A DNA stretch of 64,000 bases from Bacteriovoracaceae bacterium. GTDB lineage: Bacteria; Bdellovibrionota; Bacteriovoracia; Bacteriovoracales; Bacteriovoracaceae. The notes under the pieces are model-generated. The model saw nothing but the letters and a program-made list of their open reading frames with translations, searched no databases and had not been told where the DNA came from. Position 1 is the stretch's first letter. Every line of letters begins with the position of its first letter. The DNA is taken from positions 62,001-126,000 of the forward strand of contig CANFHC010000006.1 of assembly GCA_947446575.1 (NCBI GenBank), in the 5' to 3' direction. Shown here piece by piece: positions 34,395-42,514 of this stretch. Both the position numbers and the translations under genes were made by a program.

Positions 34395-35727
34395 TCGTTT
34401 TAATAAATCCTGTTTGCAATAAACGAATCATTTTTTTATTATCTTGCATCTCTTGATTGATCATTGGAAGAGTAGCCTCTTTTGAGATGGCCGTATCTTC
34501 GAATTCTTTATCAAAAACATTTACTAACGTGTCAACGATCGGTTTTGAGTAAAATTCAATCGCAATTTCGCTACTCACCGATGTACTGCCGAGCCCAAAA
34601 TTATGAGAACCAATAAAACCATGATCATCATCAAAGAGCATTACTTTTTCGTGTAAGTAAAAAAGGCGATCCTCTGCTATTTTAGTTTCTCCCAACCATT
34701 GATGAATAGATAAGCCTTTCTCAACTAAATTCTTCATTTCTGGAAGTCCATAGAGGTATCCCTTATCACTAATAGCTTTAGACGTTGTCATACTATTAGT
34801 CATGATCTCCATTTGTTTTCCAAGAGCAAGATTGTCTTCAAGAAATTTTTTATATCGAGGAATCGGCATAATAAAATAATTGTATCCACGCATTCTGGTA
34901 AATTGAGTTTTAATAACAGAATCAATAATATCGTCTTTCATTTTAGTGAAGCGTTCACGACCAAAATAATTATGCTGATATTGTTGAATAAGAACTTCAT
35001 TCGTTAAAATGCGGGCCTTTGCTCCACTTTCGAATTTAGGTTGCTCCGGATAAAACAATTTATCATGACTACTAAACTTTAATTTTTCAAATTCTTGAAC
35101 ACATTCAATATTGTCTTCATCATAACAACGACTCTTTCTTTTAATATCGATAAAAAAAGAAAACATCGCTTCAAAATGGGCCTGAACTTCGTTAACCACG
35201 GCCCCTTCAAGTTTCACTTCAAGATCTTTAGCACGATAGTCGTTATCAGAAATATTTCTTCCCCCTAAGATGGCAGCTTTCCCATCAACGAGGAATATCT
35301 TTTCGTGAACATTATTAGTCAAAGCTTGATGATTTCCTGGTACCATTCTTAGGTAAGAAAGGACTGCTGGAGTTAGATGCAGGTTCCCTTTAAAAAGAGT
35401 TTCTTTAGAAGTTGAAAGTAAATCCATTACAAAACTTGGAATAAACGTCGTCATGATACGAACGTCCACACCGCGGTCATGGGCAAGTTTAAGTTCTTTG
35501 ATCAATTCTAGTGGGTATCCAGCTTTATCCCAATAATAAGTCATTATATGGATGTGGTGTTTGGCGTTTCTTACGAGCTCTAATTTTAAATCGACTGCTG
35601 CCCTAGCGTCTTGAAGTAAAGTTAATTTGTTATCATTGGTAAATTCATAGATGTGAGCATAGCTGGTACTCGTTAGTACTAAACTCGTTACAATTGATAT
35701 GAATAAAGATGCAATTGATTTTGACAT
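34375..35727 (-). CDS. secreted phospholipase D-like protein
   Basis: This 450-residue protein has a signal peptide (cleavage near SYA, residue 24) and two PLD half-domains, each with an HxKxxxxD motif (H141-D148 in HEKIFLVD; H359-D366 in HEKVMLFD) plus the GGRN and GSHN turns. Paired motifs form one active site that hydrolyses phosphodiester bonds in phospholipids or nucleic acids. Export points to periplasmic or outside action. It is monocistronic. Confidence 0.9.
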   Translation of the reverse strand: MSKSIASLFISIVTSLVLTSTSYAHIYEFTNDNKLTLLQDARAAVDLKLELVRNAKHHIHIMTYYWDKAGYPLELIKELKLAHDRGVDVRIMTTFIPSFVMDLLSTSKETLFKGNLHLTPAVLSYLRMVPGNHQALTNNVHEKIFLVDGKAAILGGRNISDNDYRAKDLEVKLEGAVVNEVQAHFEAMFSFFIDIKRKSRCYDEDNIECVQEFEKLKFSSHDKLFYPEQPKFESGAKARILTNEVLIQQYQHNYFGRERFTKMKDDIIDSVIKTQFTRMRGYNYFIMPIPRYKKFLEDNLALGKQMEIMTNSMTTSKAISDKGYLYGLPEMKNLVEKGLSIHQWLGETKIAEDRLFYLHEKVMLFDDDHGFIGSHNFGLGSTSVSSEIAIEFYSKPIVDTLVNVFDKEFEDTAISKEATLPMINQEMQDNKKMIRLLQTGFIKTITSELY

Positions 35728-35783
35728 AACAAAATCTTAACAGAATCTTAAAGACCTATGTATTTAGAAGAAATTTTTACAGA

Positions 35784-36866
35784 CTAGTTAAAGTGCTCCA
35801 AAAACGTCCACGTCATCTCACGCGCCTCTTGGGTAACCAAAGGGATTGAATTATAAGAAGGAACCTTCTGATCGGCCAGCTCGACAGCTATGGCCTCGGT
35901 CTTATTTTTCCAATAAAAATAGTCGGCACTACTGCCTTTAGCGATATAGATAGTGGTTGAAATCTGGCCTGCCTTATATTGGTTTTCACGGGCCATGCTG
36001 CGAACGAGGTCTCTTAGAATCACTTCGTCTTTTGAGATTGGAGCTTGCTTAGTATAGCCCCATGGGAACATGACTAGCTTTCCGTAAGCGTGAAAATCAA
36101 GAGAGCCTGCAAACTTATGAGCGTTGCTAAAATCCATTATTCCTTGGATGCAATCAACTGTTTTATTCGTTGTATTTTCTGGCCATGGAAAACTTCTATT
36201 GGGATCAATTCCGCCCACATATCGCTCACGAGCTTCAAAACTATCGGGGCTCACGACTGGGATAAAATAAATATCTCTGCCGTCGATAATCTTGGTAAGG
36301 CGTGGGTCTTTTCCGTAGCCCGCAAGAAGTTCATTGATAAGAGAGAAAAGAACTTCAACTGTAACGAGTTCATCTCCATGAGTCGCGGCCGTAACCATAA
36401 CTTCAGGGCGAGGTGTGTTTGAGTTGTTAGTTGAAATTTTTAGCGCGTATAATTTTCTGCCACCTTTTGTGACTCCGTAAGATTCAAGCGTCGCCATATC
36501 TTTATAAGAGGCCGCGATTGTATTTAAGTCCCGTTCTACGTCGGCGAATTTTCTGTATTTTGAAATATTGAGACTCTCTGCCTTGCTTTTATCAGCATAA
36601 AAAGCAGATTGAGTATTGGCATTGATGAGTTCGGCACTTGGAGCAAGTTCTAGGAAAAATTTTGCATCTTCTTCTTTTACATAAACTTCATAACCAGTAG
36701 TTAATTTTTTTACGACTTCAAACCTATCTGCGATTTGATTCATGCGCATTGGATTGGCGATGACTTTATAGCTTCTTATAATTTCTTTGGTTATTTCTTT
36801 GGCATAAATTTCAGTTGAAAACGACAAGAGAACGAGAGAAAAAGTAATAAGTAATTTTTTAATCAT
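35784..36866 (-). CDS. secreted M14 zinc carboxypeptidase
   Basis: This 360-residue metallopeptidase has a signal peptide (cleavage near YAK) and an M14 domain. Zinc ligands are H163 and E166 in THGDE, and H259 in DFHAYG. Substrate arginine lies in DPNRSFPW and catalytic E329 in AIAVELAD. The region 30-110 resembles an M14 propeptide. M14 enzymes trim C-terminal residues or wall peptides. I chose the ATG at 36866, preceded by GGAGA; an upstream frame extension lacks a ribosome site. Confidence 0.9.
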   Translation of the reverse strand: MIKKLLITFSLVLLSFSTEIYAKEITKEIIRSYKVIANPMRMNQIADRFEVVKKLTTGYEVYVKEEDAKFFLELAPSAELINANTQSAFYADKSKAESLNISKYRKFADVERDLNTIAASYKDMATLESYGVTKGGRKLYALKISTNNSNTPRPEVMVTAATHGDELVTVEVLFSLINELLAGYGKDPRLTKIIDGRDIYFIPVVSPDSFEARERYVGGIDPNRSFPWPENTTNKTVDCIQGIMDFSNAHKFAGSLDFHAYGKLVMFPWGYTKQAPISKDEVILRDLVRSMARENQYKAGQISTTIYIAKGSSADYFYWKNKTEAIAVELADQKVPSYNSIPLVTQEAREMTWTFLEHFN

Positions 36867-36952
36867 TTTGAAGTCTCCAGCATGAGAATTAACTCTAGTG
36901 TGGCAAACATTCTCGTAATTGAAAAACACTTATTACTTGAGTGATTTTGTTC

Positions 36953-37222
36953 TTACTTAATTCTCTTTATCAGATGAAACCCAAATTGCGTGCGAACAAT
37001 CCCAGAAACTTCACCTGGAAGAAGAGCGAATGCTGCTTTCTCAAAGCTTGGAACCATCATCCCCTTTCCAAACTCTCCTAGACTTCCCCCATCTTTTCCC
37101 GATGGGCATTCTGAAAAATCACGAGCAAGAGCTTCAAACTCTGCTCCATCTGAGAGTTTTTTTAATAAATCATTCGCTTCAAATTCTTGGTTCACTAAAA
37201 TATGTGAGGCCGTAACTTTCAT
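36953..37222 (-). CDS. ppiC: parvulin-type peptidyl-prolyl isomerase (PpiC)
   Basis: This 89-residue single-domain parvulin has no signal peptide. The family blocks ASHILV, FEALARDFSECPSG, GGSLGEFGKGMMVPSFEKAAF and TQFGFHLIK are all present. It would speed cis-trans isomerisation of prolyl bonds in the cytosol. It starts 8 bases after the DUF1993 gene, forming a two-gene unit. Confidence 0.94.
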   Translation of the reverse strand: MKVTASHILVNQEFEANDLLKKLSDGAEFEALARDFSECPSGKDGGSLGEFGKGMMVPSFEKAAFALLPGEVSGIVRTQFGFHLIKRIK

Positions 37223-37230
37223 GTTTTTTC

Positions 37231-37737
37231 CTATTTTTTAAAAGGCATTTCACCTAAGTAATCTTTTTTTCCAACTTCAACACCATTGTGGCGAAGAATT
37301 GAATAAGCAGTTGTGATGTGAAAATAAATATTCGGAAGAGCGTGCTCAGTTGCGTACTCTGCTCCTGTTAAATACTTTCCTTCCCAACGAGGTTGAGTAA
37401 TTTTTCTCTCGTGAGCGCCCTGAAAATCTTCGGCCTTAAAAGTTCCAAGATAAGTTATAACATCTTGGATACGCGCTTTAATTTCTGGCAATGTTTTTTG
37501 AGTATCTTCATGCATAGGAGCTTCCTTTCCAGCCAAACGAGCAGCACCAAGTTTTGCTGTATCACAAGCGATTTGCAATTGACGCATTAATGGGAATTGA
37601 TCTGGAGCTAATCTAGCATTCAATAAAACATCCATATCAATCTTTTTTGCATCAGCAAAAGTAGCAGCCTTATCAAGAATAAGATTGAGGTTTTTTAGCA
37701 TTTTAGTAAATTGCGGAACGGTAATGTCATAAAGCAT
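37231..37737 (-). CDS. DUF1993 family protein
   Basis: This is a 168-residue helical cytosolic protein of the DUF1993 (DinB-superfamily-like) family. It has the N-terminal TVPQFTKMLKNLNLILDKA and the ARLAPDQFPLMRQLQIACD block. A conserved histidine region lies in PNIYFHITTAYSILRHNGV. The function is unknown. It is followed at 8 bases by ppiC. Confidence 0.88.
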   Translation of the reverse strand: MLYDITVPQFTKMLKNLNLILDKAATFADAKKIDMDVLLNARLAPDQFPLMRQLQIACDTAKLGAARLAGKEAPMHEDTQKTLPEIKARIQDVITYLGTFKAEDFQGAHERKITQPRWEGKYLTGAEYATEHALPNIYFHITTAYSILRHNGVEVGKKDYLGEMPFKK

Positions 37738-37916
37738 AAACTCTCCTTAATAAATGAATAGCTTCCAATGTAACGAATAATTTTTACGTGTCAATATTGA
37801 TTACTTTTCTGCAACCCATTCTTTTTGCCTAACACTGCATTAGCGTAATTATATTTTTACTCCAAGCCTTCGAACGCTAGTGTTTTTATAACAAACACCA
37901 TCTCCTTGGAGGGAAT

Positions 37917-38228
37917 ATGAAATGGACCAAAATGCTTTTTTTACTATTAATATTTTCTATCAGCTCTGTTTCAGTTTTGGCCGCCTATCCAGTTGAAACC
38001 CAAAAAGAGGCTCGAGAGGCTGAAATGGATTTAACTCGAAGATTGCGTGCAAAAATTATGTCCGATAATCAACTCTCCACAGAAGCACATAATGTAAAAA
38101 TTATCACAATGCCTAAGGCCATTACATTAAAAGGTCCAGTGGCAAGTCGTGCAGAAAAAGTAAAATTAGAAAATTACGCTCGTTCAATGGCCGGGGATAA
38201 AAAAGTTTACAATCAACTCACTTACTAA
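37917..38228 (+). CDS. secreted BON-domain protein
   Basis: This 103-residue protein has a signal peptide (cleavage near VLA) and one BON domain: DLTRRLRAKIMSDNQLSTEA, then VKIITMPKAITLKGPVASRAEK. BON domains bind membranes and appear in envelope stress proteins such as OsmY. A strong GGAGG site precedes the ATG. It is followed 14 bases later by a glycine-zipper protein gene, and the pair ends in a strong terminator. Confidence 0.85.
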   Translation: MKWTKMLFLLLIFSISSVSVLAAYPVETQKEAREAEMDLTRRLRAKIMSDNQLSTEAHNVKIITMPKAITLKGPVASRAEKVKLENYARSMAGDKKVYNQLTY

Positions 38229-38242
38229 CAAAAGGATGAATT

Positions 38243-38833
38243 ATGATGATGGGAAAAAAAGGAAGACACTCTGTATTTGGAATTTTTAAAGATCAAGCAG
38301 CTCTAAGCCGCACGATTGATATTTTAAAATCACAAAATTTTAGAAACTCGGATATCTCTGTACTCATGCAATCAAGTGAGGGAACTAAAGATATCGCAAT
38401 TCAAAAAAATACCAAAGCTCCCGAAGGAGCAACAACTGGGGCATTATCAGGAGCTGTGGCCGGTGGAGCTTTTGGTTGGTTAGTTGGAGCAGGAGCACTC
38501 GCGATTCCGGGCCTAGGACCTTTTATAGCGGCAGGGCCTATCATGGCAGCAATCGCAGGAGCAGGGGTTGGGGGAACTGTGGGCGGAGTTGCTGGTGGAT
38601 TAATTGGTTTAGGAATTCCTGAATTTGAAGCAAAACGTTTTGAAGGTTATATAAAAGATGGAGGCCTTCTCATTTCAGTTCATGTTGATGATGCGAAATG
38701 GGAGAGCAAGGCCCGTGAAATTTTAGAAGAAAATGGCGCGAGAAATGTTTCAACAACCACTGAGAAAAAATCCGACGAACCTACTTACTACAAATCAAGA
38801 GTCGATGAAGACTATGAAGATAAACATCCATAA
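38243..38833 (+). CDS. general-stress-type protein with glycine-zipper segment
   Basis: This 196-residue protein has an N-terminal domain like general stress protein 17M (SVFGIFKDQAALSRTIDILKSQNFRNSDISVL). A central Gly/Ala-rich hydrophobic segment (about 65-130) could insert in membranes. A second ferredoxin-like strand set follows (GGLLISVHVDD..AREILEENGA). It is co-transcribed with the BON-domain gene, which supports an envelope-stress role. An AAAGGATG site precedes ATGATGATG. Confidence 0.75.
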   Translation: MMMGKKGRHSVFGIFKDQAALSRTIDILKSQNFRNSDISVLMQSSEGTKDIAIQKNTKAPEGATTGALSGAVAGGAFGWLVGAGALAIPGLGPFIAAGPIMAAIAGAGVGGTVGGVAGGLIGLGIPEFEAKRFEGYIKDGGLLISVHVDDAKWESKAREILEENGARNVSTTTEKKSDEPTYYKSRVDEDYEDKHP

Positions 38834-38840
38834 AAAATAA

Positions 38841-38869
38841 AAAAGGCCTCGATTAAATCGAGGCCTTTT
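38841..38869 (+). terminator. strong Rho-independent terminator
   Basis: A 13-bp perfect stem (AAAAGGCCTCGAT and its complement) with a TAA loop ends in TTTT. It lies 7 bases after the stress gene. A near-identical GGCCTCGA stem terminates the gene at 57451-58128. Confidence 0.9.
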
Positions 38870-39103
38870 GCTTCTTTGAAAGCTCTGTAGGTTTTATCAA
38901 AACTCTTTTATGCTGAATGTGTAGTCTCAACAATTTCAGCAGAGCAGATAACTACAGGTGCGCTAAACTAAGAGGCGAATTTATTGATGCATCAATAGGA
39001 TAAAACCCCTGAGAAAAAATCTGCAAGAGTAATCACCTAAAATAAAATTTAGCCTATTAATCTAAGAAAATAAAATACAAAATTTTTATGATAACTATTG
39101 AAA

Positions 39104-39784
39104 TTAATTTTTTAGAAATTTATTTTCATCTACAGTTAAAGTCTTGGCTACTTCAGCTCGCTTTGGACTGCGCTCGATTCCAATGGCATCTAACCCGAAG
39201 CTATTGGCCATTGCCAGCATGCCCCCTTGCCCGCAAAATGGATGAACAATAGTAGTGGTTGGAGTTTGTTCTGCTATGAATTTTCCAATCATTTCACAAG
39301 CATTAAGCCCCATTCCCCTCTCCCAAGTTTTGTCCCCAATGTCTGGAATAACATCTGGAGTGGATTTTCCTAAATCGACTAAGCGCAAACACTTACTAAA
39401 GCAAAGTACATGAGAATAAGCGGGTCTTCCAAATGTCGCCTTACCTGGTTGAACTCGACAAATAATTTTATGCCATAAAAGCGAATGTCCAAGAGACTCA
39501 GCAGCTTTTTGACAAAGAAATCCTTTATCTACCCAAACGCCATCAACTTTAATATCTGATTGATAAAAAATAGTGACCCCCATCTCTGGTGTTTTTGATA
39601 GCACAAGTGTTGCAGTATTTATAAACCACTCCTTCCACATAGGAAGTGTATAATTTGGAAATTCCGAAATATCTGGCATAGAAGCTATAAGAGAGCTGCC
39701 TTCCAAAATGGGGCTTTGATTAAGCCAAACTATTGCGTCTTCACAATAAACTGAACGTGTGGGAGTTTTTTGTAAGTCAGTCAC
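39104..39784 (-). CDS. SAM-dependent methyltransferase, DNA-MTase-like
   Basis: This 226-residue protein has the permuted (beta-type) methyltransferase order. A catalytic-loop region lies near the N-terminus and the SAM-binding motif HPFCGQGGMLAMAN..GLDAIGIERSPKRA lies near the C-terminus. Where DNA amino-methyltransferases have (D/S)PP(Y/W), it reads SMPDIS, so the target is uncertain (DNA, RNA or a small base). No restriction gene is nearby. It starts 9 bases after a MazG-type gene, which suggests work on nucleotides. Confidence 0.75.
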   Translation of the reverse strand: MTDLQKTPTRSVYCEDAIVWLNQSPILEGSSLIASMPDISEFPNYTLPMWKEWFINTATLVLSKTPEMGVTIFYQSDIKVDGVWVDKGFLCQKAAESLGHSLLWHKIICRVQPGKATFGRPAYSHVLCFSKCLRLVDLGKSTPDVIPDIGDKTWERGMGLNACEMIGKFIAEQTPTTTIVHPFCGQGGMLAMANSFGLDAIGIERSPKRAEVAKTLTVDENKFLKN

Positions 39785-39793
39785 GCTGATTCC

Positions 39794-40141
39794 TTATAAA
39801 TCGTTATATTTTTTTGAATTGCCTTTGGATTTATCAACTGGATATTTTTCTGCATTTTGCTGCATTTTAGAAAGGACTGCCTCTTCCATATTAATATTGA
39901 GCTTTGAAGAAATTCGTAAAAGATAAATTAATATATCGGCCAATTCTTCACGAGTTCTTTGCATAACTTTTTCATTAGTTTTGTCATTTGATTCTTCTTC
40001 AGAGAGCCATTGATAAATCTCTACCAGCTCTGAACTTTCAACGGAGAGGGCCATCGTGAGATTTTTTATAGAATGAAATTGATCCCAATCTCTCAGTTTA
40101 GAAAATTCATTGATCTTTGCAATTAAACTATTGAACTCCAT
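39794..40141 (-). CDS. MazG-like nucleotide pyrophosphohydrolase
   Basis: This 115-residue all-alpha protein has the MazG-like metal motifs: ExxE in SVESSELVEIYQW and ExxD in REELADILIYLL. The size and sequence fit the small RS21-C6/dCTPase group that hydrolyses non-canonical or excess dNTPs. It is co-transcribed with the methyltransferase-like gene. Confidence 0.88.
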   Translation of the reverse strand: MEFNSLIAKINEFSKLRDWDQFHSIKNLTMALSVESSELVEIYQWLSEEESNDKTNEKVMQRTREELADILIYLLRISSKLNINMEEAVLSKMQQNAEKYPVDKSKGNSKKYNDL

Positions 40142-40284
40142 AAATACTCCTTAGCTTAAAGGTGCCACGGACGGTAGGACTTGTGCAAGTTGCTTGAGGC
40201 AGCATGACTCAATTAGTATTCTTTTTTGCCTCAAATTAAAAAAGGACTATGCAATATTCAAATACTTTAAGCGCGTATTCTAGT

Positions 40285-40300
40285 TGGCATTAAACATGCT
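40285..40300 (+). promoter_or_regulatory. candidate sigma-54 promoter
   Basis: TTGGCATTAAACATGCT contains GG (40286-40287) and GC (40298-40299) with exactly ten bases between, the -24/-12 spacing of sigma-54 promoters. The predicted transcript start is near 40311, about 26 bases before the 48-residue protein gene. The -12 part (ATGCT) is less than ideal. Confidence 0.5.
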
Positions 40301-40336
40301 AGGTCTAAAGCTAATCAATTAACCACGGAGGACACT

Positions 40337-40483
40337 ATGGTACAGAAAAAAAGCATGGATGAAGATAAAAAAGGCCGCTCTGCAAGCAGAGAAAAAGAAG
40401 AAGAAGAAAGTAGAAAATCTTCTGCCACTAAAGGCTCACCTATGAAAAAAACAGATACCTCAAGCTCTCGAAAGTCGCGATAG
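40337..40483 (+). CDS. 48-residue highly charged small protein
   Basis: An ATG six bases after a perfect GGAGG encodes 48 residues, almost all Lys, Arg, Glu, Asp, Ser and Thr (KEEEESRK, SSSRKSR). It has no hydrophobic segment and is probably disordered. A sigma-54-type promoter lies upstream and a strong terminator follows 23 bases after the stop, so it is a complete single-gene unit. No family is recognised; the Lys/Ser-rich make-up could suit nucleic-acid binding or a stress role. Confidence 0.75.
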   Translation: MVQKKSMDEDKKGRSASREKEEEESRKSSATKGSPMKKTDTSSSRKSR

Positions 40484-40506
40484 TCATCCGCATTTTCTTT
40501 AGCCAT

Positions 40507-40541
40507 AAGTGCATAGGGAGACCCTATGCACTTTTCATTTT
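40507..40541 (+). terminator. strong Rho-independent terminator
   Basis: A 12-bp perfect stem AAGTGCATAGGG with its complement around an AGA loop is followed by TTCATTTTT. It ends the small charged-protein gene. Confidence 0.88.
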
Positions 40542-40632
40542 TAGGGAATTTTTTCCGCTAAATAAAACCAAATTCACCTCGTCATAAATCTGCTCTCATT
40601 TGTTCTTACTTATAAATCCACTATTTAATCAT

Positions 40633-40649
40633 TGGCACTGTCTCTGCAA
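40633..40649 (+). promoter_or_regulatory. sigma-54 promoter of ncRNA candidate A
   Basis: TGGCACTGTCTCTGCAA matches the sigma-54 consensus (TGGCAC, five bases, then TTGCA-like) with GG at 40634-40635 and GC at 40646-40647, ten bases apart. The predicted start is near 40659. No protein gene of normal size follows before a terminator. Confidence 0.65.
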
Positions 40650-40658
40650 TATATACAG

Positions 40659-40880
40659 ACAGGAAGTAGATTATTGGAGGAAGTATTGAAGAATCCAATA
40701 AACAAGAAATCAGAAAGGAATGAGACGATATGCTAATTTGAAGTTAAGAGTTTTTACTCACGACTGATATACGCATCAGTTCTAAAAGTTGTGAAATACC
40801 GATTTTTTAAATCACCTTTTCTATAACCTTGTTTCCTAATACAATAAGAGCCACCCCGTAAAGGGTGGCTTTTGTTTTTA
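40659..40880 (+). ncRNA. candidate sigma-54-driven small RNA A
   Basis: The 380-base gap between two genes holds a sigma-54 promoter, then about 220 bases without a normal gene, then a terminator (8-bp stem AGCCACCC/GGGTGGCT at 40849-40870 and a T-rich tail). Near its 5' end it has AGGAAGTA (40661), and near its 3' end CTTGTTTCC..ACAATAA. Both features recur in candidate B at 42122-42392. A 16-codon frame starting TTG at 40686 after GGAGG might be translated. The hairpin might instead only terminate the convergent esterase gene. Confidence 0.5.
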
Positions 40881-40884
40881 TTGT

Positions 40885-41940
40885 TTATAATTTAAATGAT
40901 TTTTTCAATCTACTGGCCGCCATTTCTTGAGCAGACCTTGCATCTCTTAAAACTGGTGCCATTCCAAAAAATTCATGAGTAACTCCTTCGTAATTTTTAT
41001 AACGAACAGCTACTCCTTGTTGTTTTAATTTTTTAGCCAATTCTTCTCCTTCACTTCGAAGCGGATCAATTTGCGCTGTAATAATAGTACAAGGCTTTAA
41101 TCCTTTTAAATTGGCCGCCACTAAATTAATGCGAGGGTCATCTTTTTCAGCCGGTGTGTTTAAATAATTTCCCATAAACCAAGTCATCATCGACTTATTG
41201 AGTGGTTTTGCTTCACCATAAGTTCGATAAGATTCAGTATCCATGTTTGATCCTGCGACTGGATAAATGAGCAATTCATGAGTTGGTAATTGAAATTTTT
41301 CGTCGCGTGCTCTAATCGCTACATTCAAAGCTAGATTTCCACCTGCGCTTTCGCCTGCTACGGCCACTCGTTTTGGATCTCCACCAAAGCTGGCAGCATT
41401 ATTGACGACCCATTTATAAGCAGCATAAGCGTCTTCATGGGCAGCTGGGAATTTATTTTCTGGAGCTTTTCTATATTCAACTGAGACGAAAATTGCGCGC
41501 GTTTTATTAGCAAGTGCTCTTGGAGTTGCATCGTACACATCGTTATCAGCTATAACAAATCCACCACCGTGAAAATACACAACAACAGGTTGCGCAAGTT
41601 TTGATTTTAGGTTTTTATTGTAAGGTCGATAAACCCGAGCTGGAATTAATCCAGTTCCGCCATCAACCGTTATTTCTTTTACTTCTGCCAACTCTAAAAG
41701 TTCAGTATTGGCATCTTTAGAATTGGCCATTACCGTTCTCACAGCATCTGTAGGCGTCGGCTGGCTTCTCGCATCTTCGACACTTAAATTTTCAATAGGC
41801 TTTCCACCTTTTTTTTCTAATTCCTTCAAAACCTTATTCATTTCTTCGTTGGGCATCATGCTTTTAGCTGCAAATGACTGCAGAGAAACTGTTACAGATA
41901 TAATAGTAATAAAATAAAACAAAGACTTTTTTGTATACAT
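40885..41940 (-). CDS. exported alpha/beta-hydrolase esterase, HSL-like (family IV)
   Basis: This 351-residue esterase has a signal peptide (cleavage near SFA, residue 24). It has the HGGG oxyanion motif (124-127), nucleophile Ser198 in GESAG, a likely acid in AQIDPLRSEG and histidine in VTHEFFGM, as in bacterial hormone-sensitive-lipase relatives. It would hydrolyse short acyl esters in the periplasm or outside. It is monocistronic and ends next to the terminator of ncRNA candidate A. Confidence 0.92.
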   Translation of the reverse strand: MYTKKSLFYFITIISVTVSLQSFAAKSMMPNEEMNKVLKELEKKGGKPIENLSVEDARSQPTPTDAVRTVMANSKDANTELLELAEVKEITVDGGTGLIPARVYRPYNKNLKSKLAQPVVVYFHGGGFVIADNDVYDATPRALANKTRAIFVSVEYRKAPENKFPAAHEDAYAAYKWVVNNAASFGGDPKRVAVAGESAGGNLALNVAIRARDEKFQLPTHELLIYPVAGSNMDTESYRTYGEAKPLNKSMMTWFMGNYLNTPAEKDDPRINLVAANLKGLKPCTIITAQIDPLRSEGEELAKKLKQQGVAVRYKNYEGVTHEFFGMAPVLRDARSAQEMAASRLKKSFKL

Positions 41941-42095
41941 ATATTCTCCTTACACAAATAGTTGCTAAAGTCGGTTTTGCAAAAAACTTGCCTAGATTAT
42001 TTTAATCAATTTCATTTTCCCCAAAGATAAATCCTATTTTGCCCCACTCATCAGAAACTAGATTCTGTTTCAAAGATGTTAGACAAGTAAATAAC

Positions 42096-42112
42096 TGGCC
42101 CACCTCTTGCTT
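42096..42112 (+). promoter_or_regulatory. sigma-54 promoter of ncRNA candidate B
   Basis: TGGCCCACCTCTTGCTT carries GG (42097-42098) and GC (42109-42110) ten bases apart and the full TTGCT -12 box. The predicted start is near 42122. It faces a region without a normal gene that ends in an orphan terminator. Confidence 0.65.
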
Positions 42113-42121
42113 TATAAATCC

Positions 42122-42392
42122 CCAAGGAAGTAAAACGAAGATGAAGTTTAATCGTAATAATCTTTGTAGACGTAAAAATCTTTTCCTCACAAACGGTTAA
42201 ATTGGAACGCAAGAATTATCACTGAGATTGTTGCAGTCTTAATCGCAAAGAAAGAAGAATTGGAATAGAAAATTAATTTGTTTATTTTAATCTCCAAAAG
42301 TTTTAAAACAAGCGAATGATATAAGCCGTTCTTTAGTACTTGTTTCCAAAAAAACAATAAAGCCACCCCTAAAGGGTGGCTTTTATTTTTTT
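42122..42392 (+). ncRNA. candidate sigma-54-driven small RNA B
   Basis: The 574-base gap 41941-42514 contains a sigma-54 promoter, about 240 bases without a normal gene, and a strong terminator (AAGCCACCC/GGGTGGCTT, 42360-42382, then TTATTTTTTT). No neighbouring gene on either strand needs this terminator. The 5' AGGAAGTA (42125) and 3' ACTTGTTTCC..ACAATAA blocks match candidate A at similar distances from promoter and terminator. A 19-codon frame (ATG 42141) with AAGGAAG upstream may encode a tiny basic peptide. Confidence 0.55.
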
Positions 42393-42514
42393 AGGGATGT
42401 TCATCAGCTCCATCACTTTAATCGAAGATCTCCTTGCCTTTTTTGCAGTATCAAAGCAACCAGAGAAAGTGCATTCTATAAGAAGAAAGAAATAATCCTT
42501 AACAGGAGAATTTT

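Noticed and set aside
40315..40506. 63-residue minus-strand frame opposite the small charged-protein gene
   Set aside because: The plus strand has a perfect GGAGG site, a sigma-54-like promoter and a terminator, while the minus frame is Ser/Phe/Leu-rich as expected of the complement of a Lys/Glu-rich gene.
42002..42190. 62-residue minus-strand frame
   Set aside because: It has no family match or convincing ribosome site and overlaps the promoter and start of the RNA candidate on the plus strand.
42392..42412. GG-N10-GC before the 81-residue protein gene
   Set aside because: The spacing fits but the flanking bases (AGGGA and CAGCT) lack the TGG and TTGC context, so it is likely chance.
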